NCBI RefSeq assembly: GCF_900496995.4
Contig: NC_044024.1
Coordinates: 13,456,698-13,520,697 of the forward strand
DNA: 64,000 bases
Reading direction: 5' to 3'
Source: Aquila chrysaetos chrysaetos
Lineage: Eukaryota > Chordata > Aves > Accipitriformes > Accipitridae
The notes under the pieces are model-generated. The model worked only from the letters and a program-made list of their open reading frames with translations. It did no database searches and was not told where the DNA came from. Both the position numbers and the translations under genes were made by a program. Positions 38,461 through 50,790 of the stretch are shown here, in pieces (positions within the stretch are counted from its first letter, which is position 1; each line of letters begins with the position of its first letter).

Positions 38461-41400
38461 TTCTGGGGCAGGATGTTCCCTCTTTATCAGTCTTTAGTTC
38501 CTCTTGGAGGGTATAGTCCTTCGCAAAGCGCATAGTTTATACAAAGTAACCAGGCCTACACAATGAAGCTACTGACTAATGGTCATCCTAAATCAAGCAG
38601 TGTCACTACAACCTAGGCATTAACCAACATATGGTTTTACTGAGTCTACACTAATATTTCAACTCCTCACATAATCACTGCTCCATCAGCCATGGGAGGT
38701 AGAAGCAAACAGGTCAACTTTTGTGTAATGATGGTGGTAGTGAAGATCCAGGTAGCAGTTTCACTACAGGATCCTAACAACCCTCCCTTTGCAATACAAA
38801 TACTGCCTGCTGGTGTTTGCTCCTGCCTTTTTCTAAACTAAAATGAGACAACGCATTTGCACATGACTAATCTATTCATAATGCATTTTACCTCCTGCAA
38901 AATGGATATAAATAGAATTATTTTTCAAAAGACAGAGACATCTGCCAGATTTTTATATACAGGTTCTTGTAGACAACACAATCCATCACCTTTCCGTTAA
39001 CGGACTATACAAAATGAAATATTTAATAAGTGATAAATTAAATATTAATGGCCAATGCATCACAGAGATCTCTAAAAGTTTACATGAGTATGTAAGTTAG
39101 AGTGCTCATTTTTGTAGCAGCTCAGCCTGTTCCCACCTATTTCATTAATTTGCTTGCTAAGCACTTCACAGGCCTCTAAGAAGTCCCACAGCCCCAAAGT
39201 CACCTCTAAGCAGAAATTCCAGCTCTAGACCTCCAAACCCAAGTTGTTTCAGTTCCTCCTTCAGCATCTCTCAAACATCCCCTTACCTTACCATGAGCTT
39301 CTTGGCTTATTTGTGTCTGTCTCCACCACCCACATTCAGTTTTACTGTAGTTGGAGGCTGCGGTGGCACAAATACAAATCATTAACCCCTGGTTTCATTC
39401 ATACCAGAACGAAACCAGCATCCTCCTCTGCAGATGGAACTGCAGAGCTTTTGTAGGAAGTTCTGAGCCTGCAGAGGAGGGGAGGCCGAGGCCGACGCAG
39501 AGCTCAGGCAGCTGGAAGCGCTGCGTGCAGAGGAGCACCCTGCTGGGGTAATTAAAGAGCCACTACCGGATTTATTCCAAGATCAAAGCCCTAAACATAT
39601 TTACTTACTTAACTCCCGTATCTTTGAAGAGCTGCACACAAAGGACTTCTGAAATGCCTGTTCGGGGGCGGGGGGAAGACCCCAAGCCGTAGCCCCAAAA
39701 GTACTCGCTACCAAGTCCCAGCAGCTCCCGGGCTCTGCACGTAGGATGATGCTGCAGAGCCGGGGTTTAGCAGCCCAGCTTTTGGCCAGAGCCTGAGGAT
39801 GGTCCCCACGCCGGGTCCCTCTCTAGCGCCGATGTGGAACGCAGCCAGTTTCCCAAACAAGCACTTCTGTGTCTATTTCTTTGTGTCTCCACTACAGGCC
39901 TCTCATGTAACACCTCTCCCCATGCCCTGTGTGGCTGTCATCCTCCCCACTGAGGAACACGAGCGAAGACAGCCTGAGGAGGTTAACACCGCTCATTAAT
40001 CGATCAGCGGAGCCAGTGCCAAGCAAAGCAAAGTGCTGTTTTCCCTCCCGCCCACCATGCCGGGCTGAGGCTGCTGCTTCCGAAAAAATCCCTGCTGGGA
40101 GACGGAACAGGCACGCCGGCTGGATCGAACAGCCCACAGAAAGGGATGCTCGGCGGCTGTGGGGTCAGGCCCTTTAACTGGAAGCGACACCCGGTCCTCT
40201 TGCAGAGGTTTTCCTAAAGCCTTGCAATGCCTGGCTGGCTTTGCATCACCCCCGGCAGAGAAAAGCCGAGCCCCTCTCAAACAGCCTAAGCACTTCTCTT
40301 TCTGCAGCCTGGCATAGAAGTACATATTCTGGGAGTTTTGAAAAAGTCACCCCCCTCCCAAATTTGGCTTGCTGACAGAGAGTATTAGGTCCTTTGGGGC
40401 AGCTGCTGTCTCTCATGGAAATCAGTGGGGTTTTAAATAGTGCATTTTTTTCTCAACACCTGAAAAAAAGCCCTGTGGTGCTGGTTCACACAAATAGGTC
40501 CACTGACTTCTCAAGAGCAAGGCAAATCCTAAAAAGAATGTAAGGTTTCCATTTTTAATGCCCTCCAAAATAGCTTAGGTATGTATGATGGAAGTAGCTG
40601 TGAGAAGTAATTGCTGCACAGGGGCCCAATTACTCACACACTTCACAAAACAAACCAAAACTCCCACCTGGTATGAGTGAAGGGCTTAAAAAGAGTGGGT
40701 TAAGAAATGGATAAAAGCATCATTTCAGACCTATATAACTGCCAGTTTAGATTTGTTTTTCTTTATTCATACTAAAAATTATCATTAACCTAATTGTGAC
40801 TCTTACCTATCACTAGCATTCTTTGTGTGTGTTTATTTGTCTGGCGGGTTGTTTTTTTTTTTAACTTGAAGCTCCTGTTTCACACGAATAAAAGCCTCCG
40901 AACTCTAGAGGAAACTGAATTTTGGAAGGTTTGTATAATGCAGCTAATACTAATAAAACCCTGCCCTGGGGTCCATTAAGTGTTTTGAGACCTGCTGCGG
41001 TGTTAATGTGCCTTAATATGGCCTGTACAGGTTACAGACGTGGCGAAGTGATACCCTTAACAGATTTTCTTTGTTACCTTTCTTGGTCTTTTCTAACAAA
41101 AAAAAAAGTTTCTACAAAGATCAACTATAAATTATTCCACGCAGTTTGGGTTGAGTTGGAATCTCCTTGCAGATGAGTCTAAGTGACAGAAACACTTCTC
41201 CAGCCTTAATTACAGTAGCAGTGTCGGGTTGTGCTGCATTAAACTGACCTTTGCCTTTATGTTAGCTGAGCTAAATAAATAAAAAAAAAATCATAAATTC
41301 CCAGCAACAAACACAAGCATATCTTATCATTCAGAGTGTGAAGTTGTTACTACAGTGCCATCTTCAGTGCATTACATAAAGTGGAGTTTTCCTGTAGAGG

Positions 41401-44400
41401 ATTTTTCATTGTTCTTTATGGGTTGGAAGTGGATTAAAGGAATTTCTACTGCACAGAAGAATGAGGGAAAAAAGGTGAAAGCCTTCTCTCTTTGTTAATG
41501 AGAAACAGAGTGTTGTGATTCAGAAAATAAATAAATTATTATATCCGAAGCATATGTAATTATCGGGCAAAACAATCTGAGTCCAGCTACCACAACAGGC
41601 TTTGAAGTAAAAAATGGTCATCCCCATCCACTGCCAGTGACACTTAGCAATACTGCATGGAGATGACAATTTTGCGTGTGAATATGCATTATGGGTAGTA
41701 CATCACAAAATCATTGAAAGTTGTTAATGCAAGTTTGACTGTACACTGTTTACAGACAGGGAAAAAACATACATCTCCACAAATTTGACAGAGGATCTGG
41801 TCTACTTGTACTGTGGAGGACAACACGTTTGGTCAAACAAGCTCTTCCAGCCTGGTCCCAAACTTTAGAGTTTGGATTGGACCCAGAAGTGAGGACTGCT
41901 TTTCCTGTTGCAAAAAGGACTAGGCCATATATTGAAGCAGCAGACAGTCAGAGAGTCTTACATTCTTGATTACAGAGCTGCTGTGCTGTTCTGCTCCCGT
42001 TACTTTGCTTCCCTGCCATGTCAGAACAAGGATGTTACCTAGCCCTGCTACAACCTTTTTCCTTGGCCCAAGCCATGGACGTTCTGGGCCACGCCGCAGC
42101 GGTGTGCTCCAGACGGTACAGGAGCAGACGCTTTAGCAAAGGTCAGTGCCATGCTTCTGCTGTCTCTGGGGTCATCTTGTGTGTGAGGCCCATGGCATGG
42201 CAAATGCCTGCATAAGTAGGTACGAACACATGTTGTTGCTTCGACCCCATATGGCGCTGAGACACACTAGGCAAACTGACCTCATGCATGTGTAATGTCA
42301 AAGGGAGTATTTCTGTGGAGAAAGGAAATAGGAACCGACTCCAATTCTACATCTCAGTCCCACAACTTGCCAGCGTGAGCAAAAACTGCCAGAGGTCCCA
42401 CTGTTATTGAAAAATGAGAGTGATTTTATTATTATAATGCAGATGTTCTCTTTGGGGGGAACGTATCTGCTTGTCTTTTTTAGGCTTATGTATTTTCTTG
42501 AATGGCTCAGAGCTGTATTACTCTATATAGAGAAAACAGGTCTATTTAATGGCTGAAGGAGAAAAATCTACAGAAAGGAAAACCCAGTTTATTCACTTTC
42601 AGTGATATTTCTCAATCTGAACAATAGACTACTATGTACAGTACAATGGTATTCCCCTTTTGAAATGGATTGTATGCTGATAATACTCATCATTTGCATA
42701 CTGCTTTCATTTTGAAAGCACATTACAAATGTAAGGGAATCCTTACCAACACACTTTACAATATGTAATCCTTACTATCTTTGCTGTCATATGCTGAAGT
42801 GGTATAAATTACTTGACAAAGCTACACAGAGAGAATGTGTCACACTGTTCTTCTTGACCATTACATCTGCTAGTTACTAACTGTGTATGTGACTATTGCA
42901 ACAAAATCATAAAATCATGTTCATGGCATCGCTCCAACAGCTAAAGTGAAACTCCAAATTCTAGGGGAAGCTACTTAAAGATAAAACCTTATAGTGCTTC
43001 CATTGCTTATATTCTTGAGAAAGGATTACAGAATAGGGACTTTATTTGTTGGCAGTATCCCAATTCTCTCAAAGTACTTTCTGAATATTTCACTCAGTTA
43101 AGGCAAAAGTCATTTTCATTGAACAAAAATAAATCTTAGCTATAGGTTATTCTTGATGTTGTTGTTCTTCATTTACATCTTAGAAAACCATGAGAATTCA
43201 AAGCAAAGATTTTGCAGGAAATTTGGACACAATCTCCTGATCACAGTTGTAAAACCAGCAATCTATTGAACTGATTCCAAAAGTAAAGATCTTCATGAGC
43301 ATAAAACAGTGCAACCACATGGCAATATTTAGGAAAGAAACTGTAAGAACCCCAATTATTTCAAAGTGTTCACCCCATCCAAAGACATCACCCCTTGTAT
43401 GACATTTGTACTTTTGTTGCTAACTTCATCGAATTGCAAACACACCTCAACAGGAGCTTAAAGACTGGTCCTGAAGAACACTAATTGATCTAACTTTCAT
43501 TAAAGGAAACAGAGAGGGAACATTCAAAACCTTGCATTTAATTTCTACCACACAGAAGGCAGCAAGACATTTAGGATGTATCTTTGCAGCTAAATTCTGC
43601 CCTGAGCTGCACATGTGAGTCCCTTGTCCCAGGGCATATTCTAACCCAAGAATGGAACAAGTTGAAAAGCTGCATGCTAAAAATATAAAACCAACTGCTT
43701 GCTTTCTCTCTCTCTTAGTGAAATACTTTCTAAATACAGATACTACCTAACAATGTGACCATTCTTTAAAATATCTGTATTTTTCTTCTTCAATCCTCAA
43801 AAATTCCAATTCAGCCCATTTTGCTTTTCAGAAAAAAAAGAAAGTTCTTCTCCCACCCTTCTCCACAAAATTGTTTTTGCATATAAGCAAACATAGACTG
43901 CATATATACCAGACTGGTGACCCGGAGTCTTACTTGTGGTGTGTAGACATGGAGAAAGCCCTGCTGAGAAAGACTCACAGAGTCTATGAAATCCTGCCAG
44001 GGAGCAAGGAAGTCTGCTGTATGGTACATCGTTTCCTGTAGTTTCTTGCAGTGAAGAGCTCAAAATCTGTCAAAACACTCTGCCCTTCACGACTGCTCAT
44101 TGAGATGTACTTACTGTGCAGCATCTCGTACTCAGATGTGAGCACTAATGTATCTCACAAAGAGAGACTCTCTCAAACAAATTGCTCAACAAACATTAGA
44201 TATGGACTAACCTCCATACCCAAACAGCATCCAATGTACACACAAATGTATCCACATCTCAGTTAAAAGCCTCATTAAGAAATATGTATCACATCTGGTT
44301 TAACCTAAATAACATGTCCAAGACTCTTCAGTGAATAGTGACACCAAAACCTAGCTTGGGTGCAGATGTCTGCAGGATTTAGCCCACAGTCTGACTGTCA

Positions 44401-46890
44401 GGATTCCGCTGACTGAAGCACATTTACTTTACACTGCACACCTTACAGTCATGAAAAGTGATGATCGGCCAGCTTCAAAAGCCCAGCATCAATCTTTCAA
44501 ATGGAAGCTTAAACCACTTCCTACTCCTCTCTGTTCCGGATTGTGCATCATCTGACATGACTCAGAAACCATCCAGGCCAGTCTCCTACAATTTGCCTTT
44601 TTTAGCTGGTTTTTGCAAATTGACAAATCCTACTGCTTTGCCCCTTTGGAAACTGCTATTAACCAATGTCTAGACAAACATTCAGCTGTAAGGGACAGAA
44701 GGATGTGGAAGGACACCTTGGACGGTCATAATGCGCACGTTTCTAGGAAATTACATGAAATTAAATCAAGAAATGAAATGCTTGTGGATGAGGGAAACTG
44801 AGGAAGGCTTCTTTGTTATTGTACGTACACAAAATGACTACTAAACCACACAGAGATCACCTTGTGTTTCCTGGTTAAACAAAGAACGAAGGGACAATGT
44901 AACGCTTGTGTACCCATCAGCATTGATTTACAGTATTTTAAGCCTTCATGTACACACATACAAAAAAATCAGTTTTAGTACCAGTTAGGTCTCTTTTTCT
45001 TATCTGATTGTTATTTGTGCTTTTAAGAAATCATTTAGTGTTAAATGACTACAAAAATTCCCAGCAAGAGAATGAAAAATCAATATAATACAGCATCAGT
45101 CTGTTACTAATGACTGGTATTTTAAAAATAACTGACTGCTCAAAATATACTGTTTTCAGACAATAAATAAATTATCTCAAGTATTACTAATGAACATGAA
45201 TAAAATTAACAGTAAAATAAAGATACTTGCAATAAAGTCCCTACTTGATGAGAAACAAGAGCAGGGTAAGCTTATTCCATTACAGGGAGAAAATAAATTG
45301 TATTGTTAAGATAGCATTTTTATCTTCTGTGATGTATATCCCAAGTCTATGTATTAAATCAGCAAATTTAAATAGTTTTGTATCCATAGTACATCTACAG
45401 GACACCCACAGCTCTTGAATCATTGCAGAGTTCCACTGACATCAAACGGACACAGGACTGCACCTACTCTATATTCTGCCCTATGGTTATTTGAAACTAG
45501 CAACAGCTTTACCACACAAATCAATAGAGCATAAAGCACAATTATATTTTATTACAAGTAAAAAATGACTTATCTTATTTTTTATTTCAATGACAGATAG
45601 ATCAGGTCCTTGCCTAATATAGTAAATTTCTGCTTTTTTGTTCACTAGGGCAAGGTTGATTTGATTCCATTGAAGTCTGTTGAGTTAGTCTGGATTCACA
45701 TTGGAAAATTTCTGAGATGAGTTTGTCCCTGAGCATTAGCACTCCTATTTTTATTTTTCAACACAGCATCAATCAGAATACGTAAGGATGAATGAATTGC
45801 AATTAGAAATAAAGACTAAATAAAGGAAAAACATATTAACAGAAAATTGCCAAGTTATTCTACATTCAGAAAATCAGTGCACACGTATTATTTTCAAAAC
45901 ATGAATACTTATTCTTGATTCTCAAGTTTTTCTTTAGAAAGAAATTCTATGGAATATATACATAGGCCTTTTTCAATTAATGCTGTGGCTTTGCTCCTAA
46001 CATTACACTGCAACTGGCAGTGAAAAAAAATCCATATCAAGTCCTGATTTTCTAGTCCATATCACATTCTGATTCTCATTCACCACCATTATAACAAGGA
46101 ATGTTTAACCTAGATGTAATTCTGTTTCTGCTTTTCTCCCCTCCCATGAAGATTTTTATTAGGCTTTGTAAAATATTTTTACCACAAAACCTAAATTTGG
46201 AAGTTAAACTACCTAAAGGTGTCTTTTCAGCTTTCATTTATAAAACTAACCTAATCAATTGAAACAGTATATGGATTGATATTTTTATTTTTGCTAAGGA
46301 TAAACTAGCTTTTCTTTCCTCTGAAAAGTTGTCTTATTCAAAATGATTAATGAGAAGGGAGCAGGATCAAAACAAATGCTCTTAGCATTACCTGATTTTT
46401 CTCCTAATCGCTTCTGTGTTGAAGATCTCAGAATCCAACTAAAAACTAAATTCTGCTTGTGTTACTAATGCAAAAAAAAATTCACTGACTTTGGAGGGAC
46501 TATTTGTATTAACAGAAGCAAGGAGGATTTTGTCAGACAACAGAAGATGGGAAAAACTTTCATAAAAAATAATAATGAATTGTCAAGGTGATTAGAAAAC
46601 ATTACTATTTAACTACTTTATAGATTCTCTTTCATCCATACACAAATGATCCAAAAGAGAATAATACAGGCACTTAACAAAGTCTAGTTTCAGAAATACA
46701 GTACTACCGAACAATTTTATTAATATTTCATAAAAATTTTAAGTCAATGCTGGCTAATATTTTGATGTTGCTGAAGGCAAACAAAATTAATGAACAATAG
46801 CTTTCTGTATTTTACATTGGACTGGATGTTATAAGTAACTATCTGAATTATAAACTAACCTAGAATAGTAATGATCGAAGCAGGGTAAAA
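38461..46890. other. Intergenic DNA between the ERV and the SLITRK4 3' region
   Basis: No gene was recognised. Composition is AT-rich except for the block at 39.4-40.3 kb listed separately. The 41.34-41.72 kb stretch has the motif-rich look of a conserved non-coding element (homeodomain-type TAATTA and ATTATC words). Phrases such as AATTCTGCCCTGAGCTGCAC near 43.6 kb suggest very old, decayed interspersed repeats, but I could not define their ends. Confidence 0.5.
39380..40320. other. Modestly GC-rich block of unknown nature
   Basis: GC and CpG content rise above the flanks over about 0.9 kb, without the density of a classical CpG island. Open frames of 66-109 codons on both strands overlap each other and show no family resemblance. 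It could be a decayed promoter, an old repeat or simply a compositional fluctuation. Confidence 0.35.
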
Positions 46891-46913
46891 ACAATACATT
46901 TTGTTTTCTTTAC

Positions 46914-46919
46914 TTTATT
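46914..46919 (-). promoter_or_regulatory. Candidate distal poly(A) signal for SLITRK4
   Basis: On the minus strand AAATAAAG is followed within about 20-30 bases by the U/GU-rich TGTATTGTTTTT, the usual layout of a cleavage site. Several other AATAAA hexamers lie between it and the stop codon (for example complement of 50165-50170, 49699-49704, 47322-47327) but I saw less convincing downstream elements. Site choice cannot be settled without 3'-end data. Confidence 0.35.
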
Positions 46920-48794
46920 TCAAAATAGAGTGATTATAAATACATTCTTGTTATATTTCCTTCCTAACTCTTTGGATGCAACAAAAAAAAAAAAATCTCA
47001 CTGTGCTCATTTCATACAATATCAATGTACAAATCATGCAAAAGATATTACAGATATTATACCACCATCAAGTTCTGGATGTGTTTTGTTGATTCTGAAA
47101 CATTTGTTAACATTATTCACAAGGCCATGCCTTTTATGTCGTCATTATGGCTTTAAAAAAAATATTAAAAAATATTTTTATACTAGATTTGTATATTATT
47201 GTCAATCTTGAACACTAAATGCAAAAGGTTAATTGTCTAATGGTCTTGTTTTCTTGCACCATGGTAGTTGCTTTCTGATAAAATTGCACAATTTTTTTCT
47301 TTTTCATGGAAAGAATTACACTTTATTGATTTTACTTAAAAATGGAAAGTTCTTTGTAATACAATGAAGACAAGAGATTATGTCAGCACCTTCACTGATT
47401 TAGTTTATGTCTATGGGTCTTAACAGCCATTTTACAAGGATGGCCACTCAAACCAATATCATGAACAGACAGATCTGTTAAGCCACATCCGAAGAGTCAC
47501 CTTCCCAGACAGACTGACTATAGATTTGAATGGACATTACACTAAAACTGCTGTGCAGACACATACACTGTTTCAAAACATGGAGGAAATCAACTGACAT
47601 TAAGGTTGTCATTCAAAGTAACTATTTCACAGAAATATAGTGTTTTGCCAACTTCTGCATTCTTCACTCACACTATTATGCCTACATATTGCACCATATA
47701 TGTAAAACACATAGGAACAATTTCTACAGGAAGGTCCAGATTGTGCAACCTTTATTGGTGCTGGTGAACTCACACTCAACTGTGTAACCCCGAAAGAGTC
47801 ACCTGGCTGTATGTGTTATATACAATGTTTGAAGTCAATGACTCTATCTAAGCTCCACTCTTGGACAGGTATTTAATTATTAGTTCCTGAATAGTACCTC
47901 TGCACATGATTTAGGTTGAGCTTAAACACTTTACTGGATTGGGACCTCAAAGAGCAAGAAAATCTGACCCAGAGTAATGGTACAGCATAACCGTTCAGTT
48001 CTTCCTCTTTCGATCAGTGAATACAAGACCTCATCACAAAAAAAAAAACAAACGCACAACACAAAACAAAGCAAAAAACCCCTCAATTTTTTAGCTGAGG
48101 GAGGTATGACCATTTATCATTGTTCTTTAACTCAGGGCAACACGAGTCATAAGCACATCAGTTTTAACATCACTTAAAATTATTAGCTTATTTGCTATTT
48201 TAAATATTTTTAATGCATGCCTCTCAAGAGAAGGGTATGGGACATGACAGTCTCTGACAATGCACGGAAGTGTGTCAGAAGCCTTATGCTTTGGCAAATC
48301 CCAATGAACCCGGACACATCCTCAAAGCCATGCAGCACTGTGCAGAGCAGGCACAGCGACCCGTTATTTCTAGCCTACTGATGGAGCCATTATAGTCTAT
48401 CATGTCAGTGCATCTTTAGCACTCCTTAATCCACTGACTCTTGACACAATAAGCTCAAATGTTCTTATCCAAGCCTTGGCCCTGTATTGCATCATTAGTC
48501 AACCAAGAACGTTTTATCCCAGAAATGCATACATACGTAGCATCCATGTCCTGAAAATCCCTACGACATCCTGAATGAAGTCAATTATTGTGCATGGATA
48601 GCAGCAGCTTTTTGAAAGAAACTCAGCCATTAATTTATCTGTTTTAATTTTATTATCTGAAGTCATGTATATACTTTGTAGTATGGAGAAAAGTAATAAA
48701 ACAACCCTCTTCGTACGTTACAAGACCATAAACAAATGTCTGAAAGTAGAAAAAGTTGTTTTGTTTTGCTTTCTCTTAAATAAAGGAGCAGTGC

Positions 48795-48814
48795 TTTTTT
48801 TTTTTTTTTTTTTT
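48795..48814. repeat. T20 homopolymer
   Basis: Twenty consecutive Ts (A20 in the putative SLITRK4 3' UTR sense). No adjacent processed gene copy or target-site duplication was seen, so it reads as a simple slippage tract. Confidence 0.8.
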
Positions 48815-50790
48815 GGTAAGCTTTGTTAAAAATATACTGCAAGCTGCTTGCCAAGTATCATTCCAGAATAAAAATTTCACAGCAGTGTCACAAAGCCCTG
48901 AAATTAGAGGTTTATAATGGAAATAGCTGACATAGCCTTCTCCACAGTATTATTATTGGGTCTTGCTGTAATATTTGCTAGTTTCAAATTCATGAAAAAC
49001 ATTCATGTTTGTACCCTACTAACCTTAATTGAGTTATGTATTGATTATAAAAGGCAGGGCGTGGAGAAAGGTTCTGGAAGCAAAGGAGATATAGGGTCTT
49101 ATCGAAAGCTCATTGAAATGAATGAAAAAATTCCTTTTCAAGTCAAAGAACTTTTGTTAATCTCACAATATAGATTCGCTGTATGATGCTTTACCAATGT
49201 ATCTCCATTCTCATCTCAAGGTACCATCTATCAGTGAGATGCAGTGGGGATTTTCCATTCTCCTGACTTCTTTTTTTTTCCTAGCTATTCAGATTCAGCT
49301 TTCACAAAGGCAAGTTTTACTCTCTAGATATGAGCTACACAACACTCTGAACTGAGACCGCTATATGCATTTTACACTGTGGTTTTAAATAGACATGATT
49401 TGCCATATTGTTCACTGTTCTGATCAGTTTATTCTGACTGACAGCAGCCAGACAGATGAGAACAGAAAACTTATGCATACACAATTAAAATATTACCCTT
49501 ACCATGAATTCCTGTAAATACTTGTAGTGAAAACTATTTAGATTAAGCTGTAGAACCCTGAAAAGCAAGACAACTGATGGCAAATAATTGCCTGAGACAC
49601 AATACTAAAAAACTAATGAATCTATTTTAAAATGCACCATTGGTAACAAATCTGAAATAAGATAATATGCTAATTTCACAAGAATAGTACAGAACAATTT
49701 TATTATTATTATATCTGATCACTTAATTCTGGATAATTCTATACATTACATCCCCAGTTTCTGTTTGGTATATTGTTCTGATTTTATTTATACTGGATGA
49801 TTAATGCATTGTGATCAGGAAAACAAGTCAGGCATATTAAATACATATTAAGGAGTACATTATCTTTCCTATTTAGTATACAAAGTATTTCATAAATATG
49901 AATTATATTACAAAAATAATTTCTGCTACGCTCACACAGTAAGCACTTTGACAATTTTGGACAACCTGTTGGGGTTGCAAGTGTTTCACGTAACTGAGAA
50001 GGAACTCTAGTTTTAATTGGAGATGAGTCCTACAACAGATTCTGCATAAACATCAAATATTTTCTTCAGATGCCACAAATACTGCAGAAGTCAGGTTGAA
50101 CTATTTTCTTTCTTTTTTTTTTTTTTAATTTTATGTATAGACATGTATGCTTCAAGTGGTCAAATTTATTTCATAGGTATGTAATGCATGGTATATTTTA
50201 AACAAATATTTGCACAATTTAACATTATAATTCCAGTGGTTTCAAGATGCAGGCCATAAATGTAACCAATTTACACATACTATCGAATGTTCTCTCTTTG
50301 CATGCTTGTTACTTTCCAGATAATCTTTAAACAGTGCCATGACAACACCACAAATCGAAGGATTACTCCAGTTCCACCAACTTAAATCCACGTGCAGGAT
50401 GAAGGACCCAGCTGAGGTACAAATACCAGTACCAGGTTTCTTGTGTTTGTTCTAACAAATCACAAGGAGACGATGGTTTTGCATTTAAGGTACAAAACAT
50501 ATATGCCTCTTGAGGTTAAATTCAGTGTAACGTGTATAAAGCATCCCTTTGGCAATAGAGTTTGCAGTATCCCTACAGGATTCCACAGGGCACGAGCTTT
50601 ATGTAGTAAAATCTACTAAGGAAATTCTCCTCTACTTGACAAATCATATGCAGCTACAGTTAATCAGACACCCTTGGATACATCTGCCTCTATGCCTATC
50701 AATATAATATAGTATTTGGAAGTTAAAAGTCAACAAAAGGCACTTTCATCATTAAATAAATGTCCTCTGTAGGCAATAAGATTGTATGAC

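Larger units (their letters stand above)
46890..50790 (-). other. SLITRK4: Probable SLITRK4 3' untranslated region
   Basis: AT-rich sequence immediately downstream of the SLITRK4 stop on the transcribed strand. There is no competing gene and it contains multiple AATAAA and AUUUA-type words. SLITRK family transcripts usually keep the stop codon in the same terminal exon as a long 3' UTR, which supports reading this as UTR. The left limit is set only by the best poly(A) candidate at 46914 and is uncertain. Confidence 0.45.

Noticed and set aside
43580..45720. Phrases such as AATTCTGCCCTGAGCTGCAC and CCATTGAAGTCTGTTGAG as ancient CR1 or other amniote repeats
   Set aside because: Suggestive from memory but too short and decayed to delimit or name; no CR1 3' terminal repeats were found.
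48795..48814. T20 tract as the tail of a processed pseudogene
   Set aside because: No gene-like sequence on the A-tail's 5' side and no flanking duplication.
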